Shown one piece after another: positions 27,301 to 42,300 of a stretch of 64,000 nucleotides of DNA (its first letter is position 1; the number at the start of each line of letters is the position of its first letter). The DNA comes from Aphidius gifuensis. Lineage: Eukaryota; Arthropoda; Insecta; Hymenoptera; Braconidae. The notes under the pieces were generated by a model, which saw nothing but the letters and a program-made list of their open reading frames with translations, was not told the origin of the DNA and did not search any database. The position numbers and the translations under genes were made by a program. The DNA lies in the NCBI RefSeq assembly GCF_014905175.1, contig NC_057788.1:20120154-20184153 (forward strand), in the 5' to 3' direction.

Positions 27301-30300
27301 TTAAAATTTTTCAATGACTCTTCGTTACATAATAATATGACTTGTATAATAATTTTTTTGAATTGACTTTCCATGACTTCCAATAAGTCATGCAAATCAT
27401 TTCAAATAAATAAAAGTAAAATTTAAAAAACCTATTAGTTTTTGTTATTCATTGAATTATTTATCAAAATATTTATTGACAAAATTTAAGGTAGATACAT
27501 CCAAGCTCCGAAGCTTTAAAAACAAACAATTTTATGTTCAGCATGACAAAATAAACAGATAGAAACCCTGGTAGAAAATCGAAGGAGCTGATCGAGGCAA
27601 CATGTATAAGCATATATAGGTTATACACGTTCATGTTTATTCAAGGGATGTTTTCAACCAGGGAAAATACTAAAACATTCAAAAAATTCATTATCAAAAA
27701 AAGACTTTTTATAACCCGTAGATGATAAATAAATAAAGTACATATTTCAAATAATAATTTCAGCAGCTTCCTGACTCTCCTAACTTCCCCTAATTCATCC
27801 ATGTTTTCAAACAACTAAATTTTCAAGTGACTTTTCGACTTCCCCCTGACTTTCACTGTTTTTCTATTTTTTTTTAAATCAGCCCACTAAAATGCAAATC
27901 AGCCCATTGAATGAGCAAAAGTTGGTCAGTATACATATATTTAAAAAATAATATATAAAACTGGGTAATTAAATGAGAAATTTTTGTTTGTCCATTGACT
28001 TTTTTATACAAGTGAGACTGAGAAATAAGATTTTTATCAAAAAGCAGGTATTTCATAAATATATTTTTTTAAAATATATATGTTAATGTTGATAAATGTG
28101 CATATAAAATATTTTGGGGTAAAACACAGTGATTTAAGTTGCGCTTGCGTGTGATGGTATCAGGTCAAAGATATCTAAGGGTCACCCACAAAAATATATG
28201 TATATATTAGTCAGATATAATATACAAAACAAGATACAGAGGGGAAACTCACGGGATCAAGATAATAATCTGATAAAAAGCTTCGTTCTCTTGTGGAATT
28301 AAATTTGTCTGCACATGCCATGACTCTAATTAGTTTAGCCTTTTTTTATGTTTTTTATAACCATTTATTTTCATTTTTTATTTTTTATTATTAAAAGTTT
28401 TTGTAACAAAGTTCAATTATGAAAATTTATGATTAATAAAAATCTTTATTTTTATATTTATATATTTAACCGTTTATACAACTGAATTTTGTAAACATGT
28501 TTGTGCACATTATTTTTTTTTTCAACAAATGTGCGATAGAAAATCAAAAAAAGGAAATTGAAGTTTTCTACTTTTCACTAGAATATTTTCACTAGTTATT
28601 ATTTTTCACATTCATTTTTATCTCAATTTTTTTTGTTTAGTTTTTATTTTATTGTTAAAAAATATTTAAAAAAAAAATAATAAAATTTTAATAGCATAAA
28701 AGTTTTTAATAACTGAGGATTTAATTAACAAAACAGTGTTGAATTTTTTTAACATTAACTGCTGATAGATGTTATTTTTTTCCAAGTCCAAGTTTTTATT
28801 AATGTCATAATAACGATGACAAGTTTATTTGACAGTTAAACTCATTGAAATAGAAAAAAAAATGGATTTTTAAAAAAGTCATAAAACAGTTGAGTCGACG
28901 AAGGTATAAAAAAGATATATGCCTCTTTGAAAATTTAGGTCACGATGGGTGTTCATCACGTATCTCATGTCCTACCAGCTTTTCTTTCTATTTTTTTTTT
29001 TTTTTCCTGTTTTTTATACTTTGTACTCTTATTTTTTTTTTTCCTTGTTCCTCCAGAAGTGAACACCGGATAAAGGTGTAAACCCAGCAAGTGCAAAAAC
29101 AAAAAATTGAATATTTCTTATTTCATAGTCTTTCGTTTTCAAACGTTGACAACAAAAATTTTTTTGACAACGATGAGCCAAAGATTCAAACGAGAAATAA
29201 TTTTCTTTTATTCATCATTTTTTTGTTATTTACTATTATTATTATTTTGATTGAGAGAATATTTTTATTCTCTTCAATCTTTTGTCAAAAAGAAAAACGT
29301 AAAAAAATTATTCATTCCGGAAATGAATTTAATGATTAAATTTTAATCTGCCAGTTGAATATTTCTTATCATTTTACAAACAGTTTCATTTTATTCAAAA
29401 TTATCAAAGGCTGATTGCAATGCTTCAAGTCTTTTTCAATCATTTTTTTTTTAATTAAAAAAAAAGTACATGTCTATCTATTATCAAAACCATATTCCCT
29501 TGTTAAAATTTCGAGACTCTTCATCGATGAGTTTTATTTTCATAAAAGTGAAATTTAAACACAATCGCTGTTGGCATATGTTATGGAATTTTGATCATTG
29601 AGGTGTAGCAAAACCAGCTCTTGTATAATGAAACACAAAAAAATAAAATAATAATAACAAAATAACAATAATGAAAAACCAATATGCAAAATATTTTCCG
29701 CTTGATAAAGCTTGAATTTCTCCTTCAAATACTCGAGACAGTACATATTTTTGAATAGCTATACATATTTTTTAATTTTTATCGAAGCGTGACAATTGAA
29801 AACAAAACATACACATTCAATTTTTATTTAAACTTTTTCTAAGTTAACTTTTAAACCTCAATTGTTTTAAATTTTTCATTTTCACAACTCGGAAAAATAT
29901 ATATTAATTAAATATTTAACAAATATAGTGAAAAATGTTTCTCTGATTTTCTCCAATTTTTTTTTTTTATCTTACTCTGTAATTACTTGTCCTTTTTTTT
30001 TTTTTTATAAATTTAAATTCGAATAAAAATCATAAAATGATACATTGTAACTTGAATAACAAACGAAAAAAAAAAAAAAATTATTGAACTATTGAAAAAA
30101 ATCTTTGTGAATACTCGTTATCATTTTACAATTTTTTTTTTTTATCTCTTTCATTATATCCCACAGTTCTTTTGTCTTATCCATTTCTTTGTTTTATTTA
30201 TCACTATATACCAACAATTTGAAAAACGATTTGAAAGATTGAAGACACGCGATTTGTTCAGTGTTAGTTTAATCGACCTATTTTCACCGAATGCTGTAAA

Positions 30301-33300
30301 TAAAAAAAAAAAAGAGTTTTATTTAATTTTTTCCTTTTTTTTTTTTACCTTTTATTATCCCTTTATTCAATTTTATTTAACGTTTATTTCTCAAGTGTAA
30401 CCCACTTTTAAAAACCGTATATATATACCAACTGGAAATAAATAAAAAAATAAATAAAAATTAAATCATGATTAAAAATTTAATTAAAGTATATTTTCTG
30501 CAGTGAAAATAAAAATAGTAACTTTAAATAATAAACTTGTCAATATACTTATATAATATAATATTTATTTAATGAAGATAAAAATATTCTTTTATCATTA
30601 AAGTGACAGGTGATAATAGGCCTATATACCACGGGCCTGAACACTTTTATTAGATCGTTAGTTATTTGTTATTATGAGGATATATATATTGCTTTATAGT
30701 TGGAAAACAAGTGACTTTATAAAGTTGTCAAGTTAAACATGCCGTATATATGTGTGTGTATGTGTGTATTTATATGCATATAAATACTTGGGGGTTGATG
30801 GCACACTAAAAGTGAAATAAAAATATATACAATAATATTTTAAAAATTAATACGAATTATTTATAAACTAATAATTTTTTGGAGTAATTTTTTCTGGACA
30901 AATGCTTTCATGACTAATAAATTTAAAATTTATTTTTACCACTGGATAATTGCTTATATGTTTACAACAAGTGGACTTATTTGTTTTTTAAAAAAATATC
31001 ATCCATAGAATTAAATGTTTAGAAGAAAATCTATTGTGTATGAATACTTTTTACACTTGTTTTATGATATGTTCAAACTTGGTATGCTAAAGTACAAGTT
31101 TACTTTTATCATATATCATATATAACATCTTTTTTCACTAAAGACAATTTATTTATGAATGTCATAAACGAGAATGAATAAGGTAAAAGGATAAACCATG
31201 TGAATTGTTATTTTAAAATTCTATTTTAGTTGAAGAAAGTGCCAATGAAAAGCCCTTTTCAATTTTTGTTCATGGTGCAGTGTTTGGTACCATTGATGCT
31301 CGTCTTCTGTACTTAAATTGCTTCATTTAAACATGCAATATACATAAACACTCTATCGTTGAATAACCAACTATATATATGTTTTCTTTTGTTCATTTTC
31401 TGTCTGTGTAAATGTTTATTTGGTAGGAGTACATTTTTGCTAAAAATTTTTTTCTAAAAAATATATTTTCTAATATTTTTTTTTTCAAAATTAGGTTTTC
31501 TAAAAAATCAATTTTTTCTAAATAATCAATTGTTTCTAAACACGTTTATTTTCTATATTTTTATTTTATATATGAATGTTGTAACTTGAAGATTTAATAT
31601 AAGTTAAAATATCGTCATTATCAACATAATCTTGATATTTAGACACGATGTCACGTATTGTATTTCTAATTTCTTCCTCTTCGGATCTTTCCTGAGCACA
31701 ACTGGCAATCAGAAATGTTATATGTTCGAGTGGTACCTTGTAACACTGAATAACAGTGGCTTCACAAAATTGGATTAAAACGAGGGGGTACATCTCGCGG
31801 TCTGCCTCGCCCTTTTCGAACTACACCAGTGACGTAAGTATTCCCAAAATATTGATATATATCTAAGAAATCTTCTGGCATTTCTTCCTTTAAAGATCGA
31901 AAGACTTTAACAATATCAGTCAGTAGCACAAACGATAAAGCGACTAACAATCGACCCGCGTCTCTAATGCTAGAGTCTTCTTGATCACAATAATTTCGTT
32001 GCAGACCTTCATGTTGGATGTGTCGGTATACACTCTTTCTTAAATGAAATAAGCAACAACGTATGTTTTCGGCTCCTAATACGTCTCCTGAATAGATATA
32101 TTTGTTTATTTTATTAATATGTAATAATATACATATAATGATAAAAACAAAAACAGAAAATTTAGTTAATATGAAAGTAGCTCTGTTTTAGCAACTTTTT
32201 TTTTATAATATATATTTATCTTTAGCAAATATTGTTTTATAAAAAAAAATTTCCTTAGAAATCTATTGTTTTAGAAAAAAAATTTTTTTAGCAAAAATGG
32301 ATTAGGAAAAGTGTACACCAATCTTTTATTTTTTCTTCCTACGGAGAAACTTTTGACACGTTAAATAAATCTTGTCGTGGTCATTTATAATATTTATAAC
32401 ATTTTACTAACCTACTTTACAATTTTACGATTCATTTTTTTTTTATTACTTTTTTTACAAATCAAAATGGAAAAAAAAACTCACATTTGGTATAGCGAAA
32501 TCATCAAGTGTATAAGTTTTGATTGGTTTTTCAATTTCATTACTTAATGGTATTTTATTTTTTTCTGTTTCTAATTGTTCAATATACAACCAATAATAAT
32601 CATTATTAATTTTTTTTTTCATTGATAGTCCAGATAATATATATGGTTTTGATTTACGATATGCATTTCTAAAACGTTTACGTATCAATTCTAATTCATC
32701 AGTTCCAACTATTGATTTCAGTTTTTCATTATCTTCATTTCCTTGTTTTTTATTCACTATTATCAACGAATGCTCCATTTTATTTTATTTTTTTACTCTT
32801 TTCACATGAAATATCAGACGTATATATATTTATTTTGTTTGCCCCGAAGCAAGTTTGTCAGTACTCACAACTACTGATCATTCTTCACTGTCATTTTATT
32901 TTTATGACACCCTTTAACAAATCATATTAAGCTTTATTGTCGGTAATGTTGCTTTGTATAAATTCTCACACATGTATAAAATAAGTTCCCCTCTGTATAT
33001 GTAACCTTGACCAAATAATTTAATTCACTTGATAAATAAATGTAACGAGTTATATACACAAGTGTGTCATCATGTGCGCCAAAATATAACGATATAAATT
33101 TGTGAAATTAAAACACTATTTGAAATGATAACATAATACTTAAGGATATATATAACCTGTTGCAAAAAATGTCTTGTGCAACAAGTAAAATTTGTTGGTA
33201 TTTGCAGAATAATTTTTCATGTGTAACAAGAATAATAAATTTACAGGTTGATATGTCCAAATATTTGTTTGATTATATTTTTAATAATTTTATTTATATT

Positions 33301-36300
33301 TTTCTAACTCTATTCATTGTATTGGTTTTTTTTTGCACACTAGGCGACCGGAAAAAATCAATTCGTCAAGGTTGTAACTTAAATAATACGTTGTACATAC
33401 AATGTCAATTAATTTTCCTGTCAAACATTAGTGTTAAAAATAAATAAATAAAATATGTTATTTTTTTCACTAAAATAAAATTAAACAAATCAAATAAAAT
33501 GAGCAGTATAAAAAAATATTGATATACAATTGATCACCTGGTTGTTTGATTATCGAGACAGTAATTATGATAAATTATGACAGGAACTAATAATAATTAA
33601 TTTGGCTAATCGAGTAAAATGATTGATAATAAACTCGATAAATCAAATAACATGATTTGAAAATGAAAAAAAAAAAAAAATTACTCATGTTGGTGCATGT
33701 AAATATATCTACATACTTTTTTATTTTTATTATTTTAGCCCTCTTTTATTATTTTAACCCTTTATACTCACGATTTTCGTCAGACCTAAATAGTTTTTCC
33801 GTGCTCGATTACCACCACTCAATGGCAAAGCATTGCGTGCTTGTGGTTATCCGCAAAATTGTCCAACCAAGTTTATATACATGAATACATATTTCAACAA
33901 AGAGAAAATAATAAAATGGCAAAGGGAGAAAAAGAGAGGAAAACCAAAGAAAAAAAAAAAAAATTCAACTCAAAGTACTTCCCAGTTATCGATATTGTTT
34001 CATATAATTTTGTTGAACGATTATCGTTTTGGGGGAGTCAAGTAGTCAAACTCAATATTGGTCAGACTAAAATTATATATCAAGGTCAGTAATAATATCA
34101 CATGAATAAACCCAAAGTATGCTATAAATGAAAAGAGTAAATAAATAAAATAGTAAAATTACCCGAATTTTTTCATTTCAAATATCAATCTAGCCTAGAA
34201 TTTAAAGTTTAGATTATTTATTTATTTATTTTTTATTTATTATGCGTTTTCTTTTTTTTTTTTTTTTCTTGTAAATACACTGTATCGATTTACTGAACAA
34301 TGAAACGCCAAATGCAGATATATACAATCAAAGTGCATATTGAAAAACTGGAGTGGATGTTGGACACAGTTGTAAACATAACAGTTCAGGTTACATTCTC
34401 TATATACATATATAACAATTGCATTGGTAATATCACGAAACAAACCAACAAAATATTTCCGGTTTTTATTTTGTTTCTTCAAGCATGCATTGCAATTTTT
34501 TTTTTTTTTTTTTTTGGTTGTGATTGCAGGCACAGAGGGCTCGACTTTTGGCAGCTTGCCACAGTTGATAACGCCTAAATTTACATATGGACTATTTCTA
34601 TTTTATCTTCTTCTTCATCCCTCATATTAATATTTCACTGCTTTCAACATCGATTCGTAAAATTTTTCATTTGTATAGAAAGTTTTTTTGTAATATAAAC
34701 TTTTTACTTTATTATGTATGAACTCATATGAAATGACATGATTACATGAAGTCATTTTAATCAAATTAGTGGTTTAATATTTTCATAAACTTTAAACTGA
34801 GACCAAAGTCTTGATAATAATATTATTTTGAAAAACATTTAAATTGCATTTAAATTTGCGAATATAAATTTTTAATATATATACTTAAATGATTATATTT
34901 GTTTAATTATCAAAAAAATCTCAAGTATCCTTGAATTCAATTGAACGAATAACAAATTAACACATTCTGGTATAATACAAAATTATTGGGTATAACAACA
35001 AGTTAAATAGAAAATGGAATGAATTATTATATAAAACTTTTTAAAGATAGTTTTTTCAAGACCGTTGCCAAGATGCTTTCACTGTATAGAGCTGTGTAAC
35101 ATATGTCTTATTTTTAAAACAGATATATATCCTTAGCTACATACGCATAAGCATATATAAGCTAAAACATATATGTGAGGTTTACTGACTTTATAAAATT
35201 ATCTACCGCTTGGGAATACATGTATAAACTCTATTTCAACTTGGCTAAATTCAACGTTTAGCTGCATAACTTGGTATGTATATTCCATATTGTGTAAGTA
35301 TTTGTGTATATATTTGTACAATACTATGTAATAATTTACATAATTTTCTTAGTCAAGGTTGCTGTATAATCATACGTTAAAACTGATTTTCTGAATTGCC
35401 TCAAAATTTCACATTATCATTTCGTTATCCAAGTTAAATTATTATCGCGTGACAATTTACTGTTAAAGAGATAATTATTATTTTTATATCTTATTATTAA
35501 ACTATATTAATCAACTATTATTAATAATTGTAATAACAGTAACCAGCTTAAATTTACAAGTATTGATTATTTAAATTTAAATACTGAGAAAAAAAAACTA
35601 TTCTACAAACAAAATCGATTTTGTTAAAAAATTTTAGTCAACGAAAAAAAATATAGTATATTCATGAATGTACTGCTGCAGCTCCAATCGTATTTAAAAT
35701 TTGAACAAATTATTAAATTAAATATATATTTTTTTTTATTTCTAATGAAATTAATAAAATTTATTCAATTAAAATTAAAATTTAGAAATATGATTCATAT
35801 TAAAAATTCCATTCAAAATAGCAATATAATTTTTTTTTTTTTACAACATACCTTTCCTAAATTAATTAACATGAAAAATTTATTATATTAAAAATATTTT
35901 TTTATTTTTATATTGTTTTATTTCAGCAAATAAAAAACAAAATAATGTACATAAAATTTTTCAAAATTATTGTCCAATTATTATTTCAAAAAATATAAAA
36001 AAAAATAGGGGAAATAAAATGATGTTTATTAGATTTAGGTAGTGAAGTAATTGTGATAAAATAAAAATAAATTATAGAATGAATAAAAATATTATAAACA
36101 AGGACACAATGTATGTTGTAGTAGTATATGATACATATCACTATATGTACAAAACCCGCCATACTTAATGTAGCACGACAGAATGACGTCATATATTTAC
36201 ACGCATTTTATATACAATATATATATAACTATATAAAATATCGATATTTTTTTTCTTCTGCACTATGCATGTATGTTGAGTTGTAATATATATAAATATG

Positions 36301-39300
36301 ACCTCAGTATGTGCTTCATTACATTAACATGTCCTCCAACATTTGAGCTTTAACTAGACTAACTTTGTTCTTTTTCTTATGTTTGTATTATCCTTATATA
36401 ATTTTAACCCTTCTTCTTTATCTCATAATAACCGTCATACTCACCCAGTTAATATTTTTCGTTATGAAATTTTTATTTTTTTTTATATATAATATTCTAC
36501 ACTGAGAAAAAATCGGCTTTGTAATAAAATTTTTGTTTATATTCAACTAAAAAATTAATAGTATTTGATTGTAATAATATATTGAGTTGAATTAATTGTT
36601 TGATAAGCCTAGCAACGACTACTCTTGGCGAAAATATTTTTCGAAATACTCTGAATTATTTGGTGCATTGAAAAAACCCGAAATAATTTTTTCATGAACT
36701 ATAAATTTAAAAATGAGATATGGAAAAAAAATCTAAAGAAATATTTTTATCAGAGACATACTGTTAAAATATATGATCAAATTTAAAAGATAAAAATTTG
36801 ATAAAAATATATACCTATTGCAAAATTTATAGAATATGCATATAGAAAATAAATAATGCAAAATTTTTCATCGGAAAATTTCTCGGTCAGTTTAATCTCA
36901 TATATGTAGATTTATATAATAATTTTTTTTTCTTAATGTATAGATTATTTTTTTATCAATTTATAAATAAACTTATTCAAAAATTTTGTCTTTTATTACT
37001 TTCTAAAAATGTTTTACAATCAACTTGAATAAAAGACTCGAAATTTAAAAATTCAAAAAGCTTTTAAAGATTTATTTTTTGCTTCTTTTTCTTCTTTTTT
37101 TTTTTTTTTTTTATCTTTTTTCATTATGGTCAAGATTTTATAACTAAAGTGCATCAAGTTATTTGCCACGTGTATAGGTAAAATTAAATTTACAACCAAG
37201 AAAATCTTAGAATCAAGGCTATAAGATTGAAAATTAAATTATTGACGAATTTCAGTTTCGTAATTTATTTTATTTTCCATCTTGTCTCATCACTTTACTC
37301 TACGAGATTCATTTTTTAGTTTTAATTTTAATTTTTGATTATGTGTAGTTTCTAATATTTTTTTTTTACAAAAAATTTAAGTTTTTTTTTTTACCGTTAT
37401 AAAATTTGCCGCAAGAGAAGAAAAGTATATAAATAAAAGTAAATTTATAGCCTCAGGTGATCGTAGTCTTTCAATGTCTCTCAAGCCTGCATATATTATT
37501 ATTCTTTAATTTTTTATTTAGGCTCAAATGCCTGAAGACTGAATAAATATCGGGTATGATTCTCAAGACATACCGGAACATTGATGGTTAAAAAAAAATA
37601 AAAAATGATCATCGTCTGATTTCTGTTTATTCAATAAGCTTAAAAAATAAATATTGAATAATAATAAAAATAGTTTGTAGCATATAAATATAAATGAATA
37701 AAAATGACAAAATAATAATAATTGAAATTAATTAATACAGCAGAATATTATTATATATTTTCAATTTAAAATATAATGATAAAATTTTTGCAATTGATAA
37801 TAAATTGGCTCGAATATGATTGATAGCTTTTACGATTTATAAAATGATTTATTTTCTATTTTTATGTTTCGAGAAATTGTATTGTATTGGTCTGACTAAT
37901 TTTGATTTTTATCACTTGACTGAGAGAAAAGAATTTTTAATATTAACAAAATCAATTGTGTACAAAAAAATAGTAATACAGAAATGATATATTCGTATTA
38001 AATTTATAAATTCTATGCATATATATAATCAATATATGTTTAATAAAAACTTTAAATATCTACTTTGTGATAAATATCGAATTTTTAGTCTCATTGAGAT
38101 ATTAAAGTAAAAGAACAAATGAAAATTTTACATTTAATCAATCATTTATATTTTTTTTATATTTTGAATAATTATTAATTTATACTGAATAAATTTTTGC
38201 TTGTTTAATTTTTCAATTTAAGCCAATCGATAAATTGAGGAAAATTAGACCAAAAATAAAAACTCAAATTATTTTAAATTGATATATGATACAACAAAAC
38301 GGGAACAAAGCGCTTTCCGCACGAAAAAATATACATATGTATACCCTGGATGTACGTCATTTGGATGCATCTGAAAGGCGTATATTCTAGATATATAATT
38401 TTTCGTAGAGCGCTCCACCGTAGTATTTCAGTTAAAAAAATTTTAGTTACAAGAAAAAATGACCAAAAATGATTTTTTTAAAGTTTTTTTATTTTTAGTA
38501 TACTCCCATGTTATAATTAGCTGGGCTTCATGCGGTACCGAGACTAGTCTCGGTCTCGCATGCGTCGTCTCGCGAGACGCGAGACCGAGACCGAGACCGT
38601 CTTCAGTCGTCAAAACGATACCGATACCGCGACCGAGAGTATCGACTGAAAGTCTCGCCGGTATCGCGAGACTTTGAAAATTTTAGATCGAATTTTTTTT
38701 TTTTTTTTTTTTCTCGTAACGAATCGTATTGAAAAGAAGAACTGTTATGCAGTATAATACTGCACAGTAAGACACTGACGCTACAGGCACAACAAGATAT
38801 CTACAAGCCTTATATTTACCTATGAAAATTTTAAAGTTACGCCGATTATATTTCCCTAAGCTGATATTTTTTGTATCTGATGTTTTAAAAGCAGTATTTT
38901 ACTTCGTGAAAAGGGAAAAATACATATCAATGAAGAGAAAGAAAAAAAAAAATCAATTGTTTGTTTATGGAATTTCTAAAGACTTTTGTCCAACTACTTC
39001 ATTGATTTTTAAAATTTAAAGTTTCAACTTTGAACATTTTTTCTTTTTATATTTTTTCGGAAAAATTATTTTAAAAACTCTAAAAATTATTCATGTTATA
39101 ATTTTGTATGATTTAATTTATTAGTTTTATTGATATAAAATATGAATTAAAATAATTTAATATTTATTTGATTTATTTCATTATTTTATAACTTTTTACT
39201 AAAAAATGAATTGTTTAACGTGCTATACTTCTTATTAGGAAGTTTCTTGCACGGTGCCTCTCCTTCTTTAAACATTTTCCAACCGTCAATTCCTACAACT

Positions 39301-42300
39301 CATTTTTGCGACAGACATGGATGTCGACTTTGTAATGCGTTCAAACTGTACCCGATTCCTATTATAGCCCAGGGAAACCAATATATTTTTTTACTATTTT
39401 AAAATATTAAAAAATATAGTATTAATTGTTTTTATTTTATATGAATTTTTAATAAAATATTTATATATCATTCAATCATTCAGTTTCTATATTCTTTTAT
39501 ATTTTACTTAACGAAAAATTATTAGTATAAAAGCGAGACCCGGCGATACTTGCGAGACGAGACCGAGACGAGACCGAGACCGAGACCTGGTGCGAACGAG
39601 CGAGACCGATACCGAGACTCGTTGAATCTCGTCTCGTCTTGTACCGCATGAAGCCCTAGTTATAATAAACAACCAAGGCTATGCCCGAAATTTTTTAAAT
39701 AATTATAATTAGCAGTTGTTTAGAAAAAAAAAAACCGAGTGAGTGATCGATAAAATAAAATAAAACACCAAGGTGAAAGTCTTTTCTTTCTGAGTTTTGT
39801 ATGTTTTGCCATTTTTTTGGTTACAGCAATTTTAAAAAGACGTAGAAAAGTTGGAGAAATTTCGCAGGCAGAGATGTTTTTTCGCCATTGGTCAACGTTG
39901 ACGTTGTGTTGACCCGGGTAAAAATCATTATGTCTCTCGGAGATATTTGAGAGATCATATATACACAACGTGTACAGACGCAGAAACATTTCCATCGCGA
40001 CCATCAAAACTTACACTACAATAAATATTATTTTTATTTTTATGATTTTCATCTTTATCATTTTTATCATCATTGTATTTATTATTGTCGAACTGAAAAG
40101 ATTAAAATTGTCAAACTACCAATAGAACCAGGGATCCATAGGGGTTATTTGGAGCCTCGGGCATTCAATTTTTTAAAACATTGACTGATAATCTACTGTT
40201 ACTAGACCCGTACCTAAAATTTTTATCCCGTGTATGTTCGCACAGTCTTTCAGATAAAATATATCTTAGCACTGGTATAAATTTAATTTTTCTAGTATAA
40301 ATTTTTGTTTTTTTTTTTTAAAGCCAATTAGTCCATCTTGTTGATTTATCTATTAATCTTCAACGATTTGAATTTATCTTTAGTACTATTGTGATTTCAT
40401 GTTTTAAATAATATACAAAACGATCAAACTTACAATCAATCATTTGTATATGAAAAGGGTATAGGAAATTTGGTGAATCTCTATAGTCACGTATGATTAA
40501 TCAACGAAAGCTTAACAGTATATATATACATGATTTGTTCATCTGGTATATAAATACATAAGTTTATTGTATATTGAGGATAAGGTGTGCTTAATGTCAA
40601 TATATATATTTACATGTTAATGTAAATCAATGCACACACATACATGTTGCAACATTGTAACAATACGTGTTTTGTTTTACATGTTAAACTTTATTTATGT
40701 ACAAAGTGTTATTTTAACACCTGAAGAATTTATAATAGATAATTCACTTGTAATATACAACACAGGAAACTTTGTCATGTTAGGTCATTATCAAGTCTCG
40801 AGACATCATTTGATTATTAAAACTGATTATTTAAAGTTTAAATTATTAATATATATACTATATAAATATATTGAATAATATTTTATAATATTATTTTCTT
40901 TATAAACTTCATTTAAAAAAGTAAAATTGAATTAACGCAAACACTGTATGTTTAATTATTTAGAAATTTATTACTTTATCATTGTTGTTGTTAATTAAAT
41001 ATTAAACAAGCAAACAAAACTTGAAACTTCAATGTTTATAACTAGGGCAGCAAATTAAAATACTAGTAATGAAGAAAATCATGGGATGATTATGTGGTTG
41101 AATCAAAAAATGAGTATAAAAGTTGAAATATAAAATACCGTGCATAATGATGAGTTTAACAATGTCATTTATTTTCTATACTTGTTGTATTTTGATTTTG
41201 TAAAATGTCAAAAATACTTCAACTTCATGTTTATGCAGTGAACTCGTGGTTAAAATATACTTCATGTTAATACGCAATGCAGTACTGCATGTAGGACGTA
41301 AATTTTTATTTGAAGACAAATTTTCAATGCAGTCATATACCAATATAATAAATAAACATGTATATGTACTCATATGTCACATGCAAATACATCACATATG
41401 CAGCCATGACCTTTTTTTCAAGATCAACATTTTTCTTGTTTTTTTTTTTTTTTTCTTTATTCTACTTTATTTTGTTTTTTCTTATATACTATTAATCTCA
41501 AAAGTTTATTTTTCCGTTCGTAAATTTTTTTATTTTCCTTTCTTTTTATTTTGTTTTATTTATTTTTTTAAATTTTAATCGCACTCGAGAAATTGCCAAT
41601 TTATGTGCTTATTTTCTGATGAATTATTTTACAAAAAAGTTGAGAAAAAGGTCAAAAAAAATACGAGATTATTTGGGATCAATGCCAAAAATCATTGAAG
41701 TTGAAAAACGACTTTCTTTTTTTCTTGTTGATCTTGAAGATGTGGCGGTAAATTTATATAGACTTTTTTTTCGACTAAAATGATCATATTTTATGAACAA
41801 GATCATTAAGTTTAGTTGCGAGTAATTATAATTAGAAAATTTTCTTCTATCATAAGTTATTTTACATTAAAAACTTTACAAAAATAAGATAATTAGTTAG
41901 CGCATTGGATACCTCATATTAAATTATTATATGATAATTTTTTGTAGCGAAAAATATCAGTTTTCGATTAATATCATAATAAAGTCTAAAATGTTGTCAA
42001 ATAAAATGAAAAATAACGAGCATTTAATTTCAATTATTTCACTTTATATATATTCATGAAATAACAAACCGTGCATGCGTACTAGCATCAATTTGTATAA
42101 AATTAAAATCAAATGAAAGATTTTTATTACGACATAAAATAATATTATTTGTTAAACAATAAAATATAATTGAATGAACATTGTCGATAATTATAAATTT
42201 ATGAATCGTAAATATATACAGATGCGATTGGTGCTTCAAATATGTATGTATTTTTTTAAACAATTATTTATTAATAATAAATAATAATAAGCTTGAATTT

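Noticed and set aside
31233..31330. Plus-strand open stretch EKPFSIFVHGAVFGTID in intron 1
   Set aside because: About 30 codons only, also readable on the other strand, no partner exon found.
39720..40007. 95-codon minus-strand frame next to the hAT element
   Set aside because: The middle looks less AT-rich (ERHNDFYPGQHN), but the frame ends in poly-Phe simple sequence, has no recognised domain and no clear splice sites.
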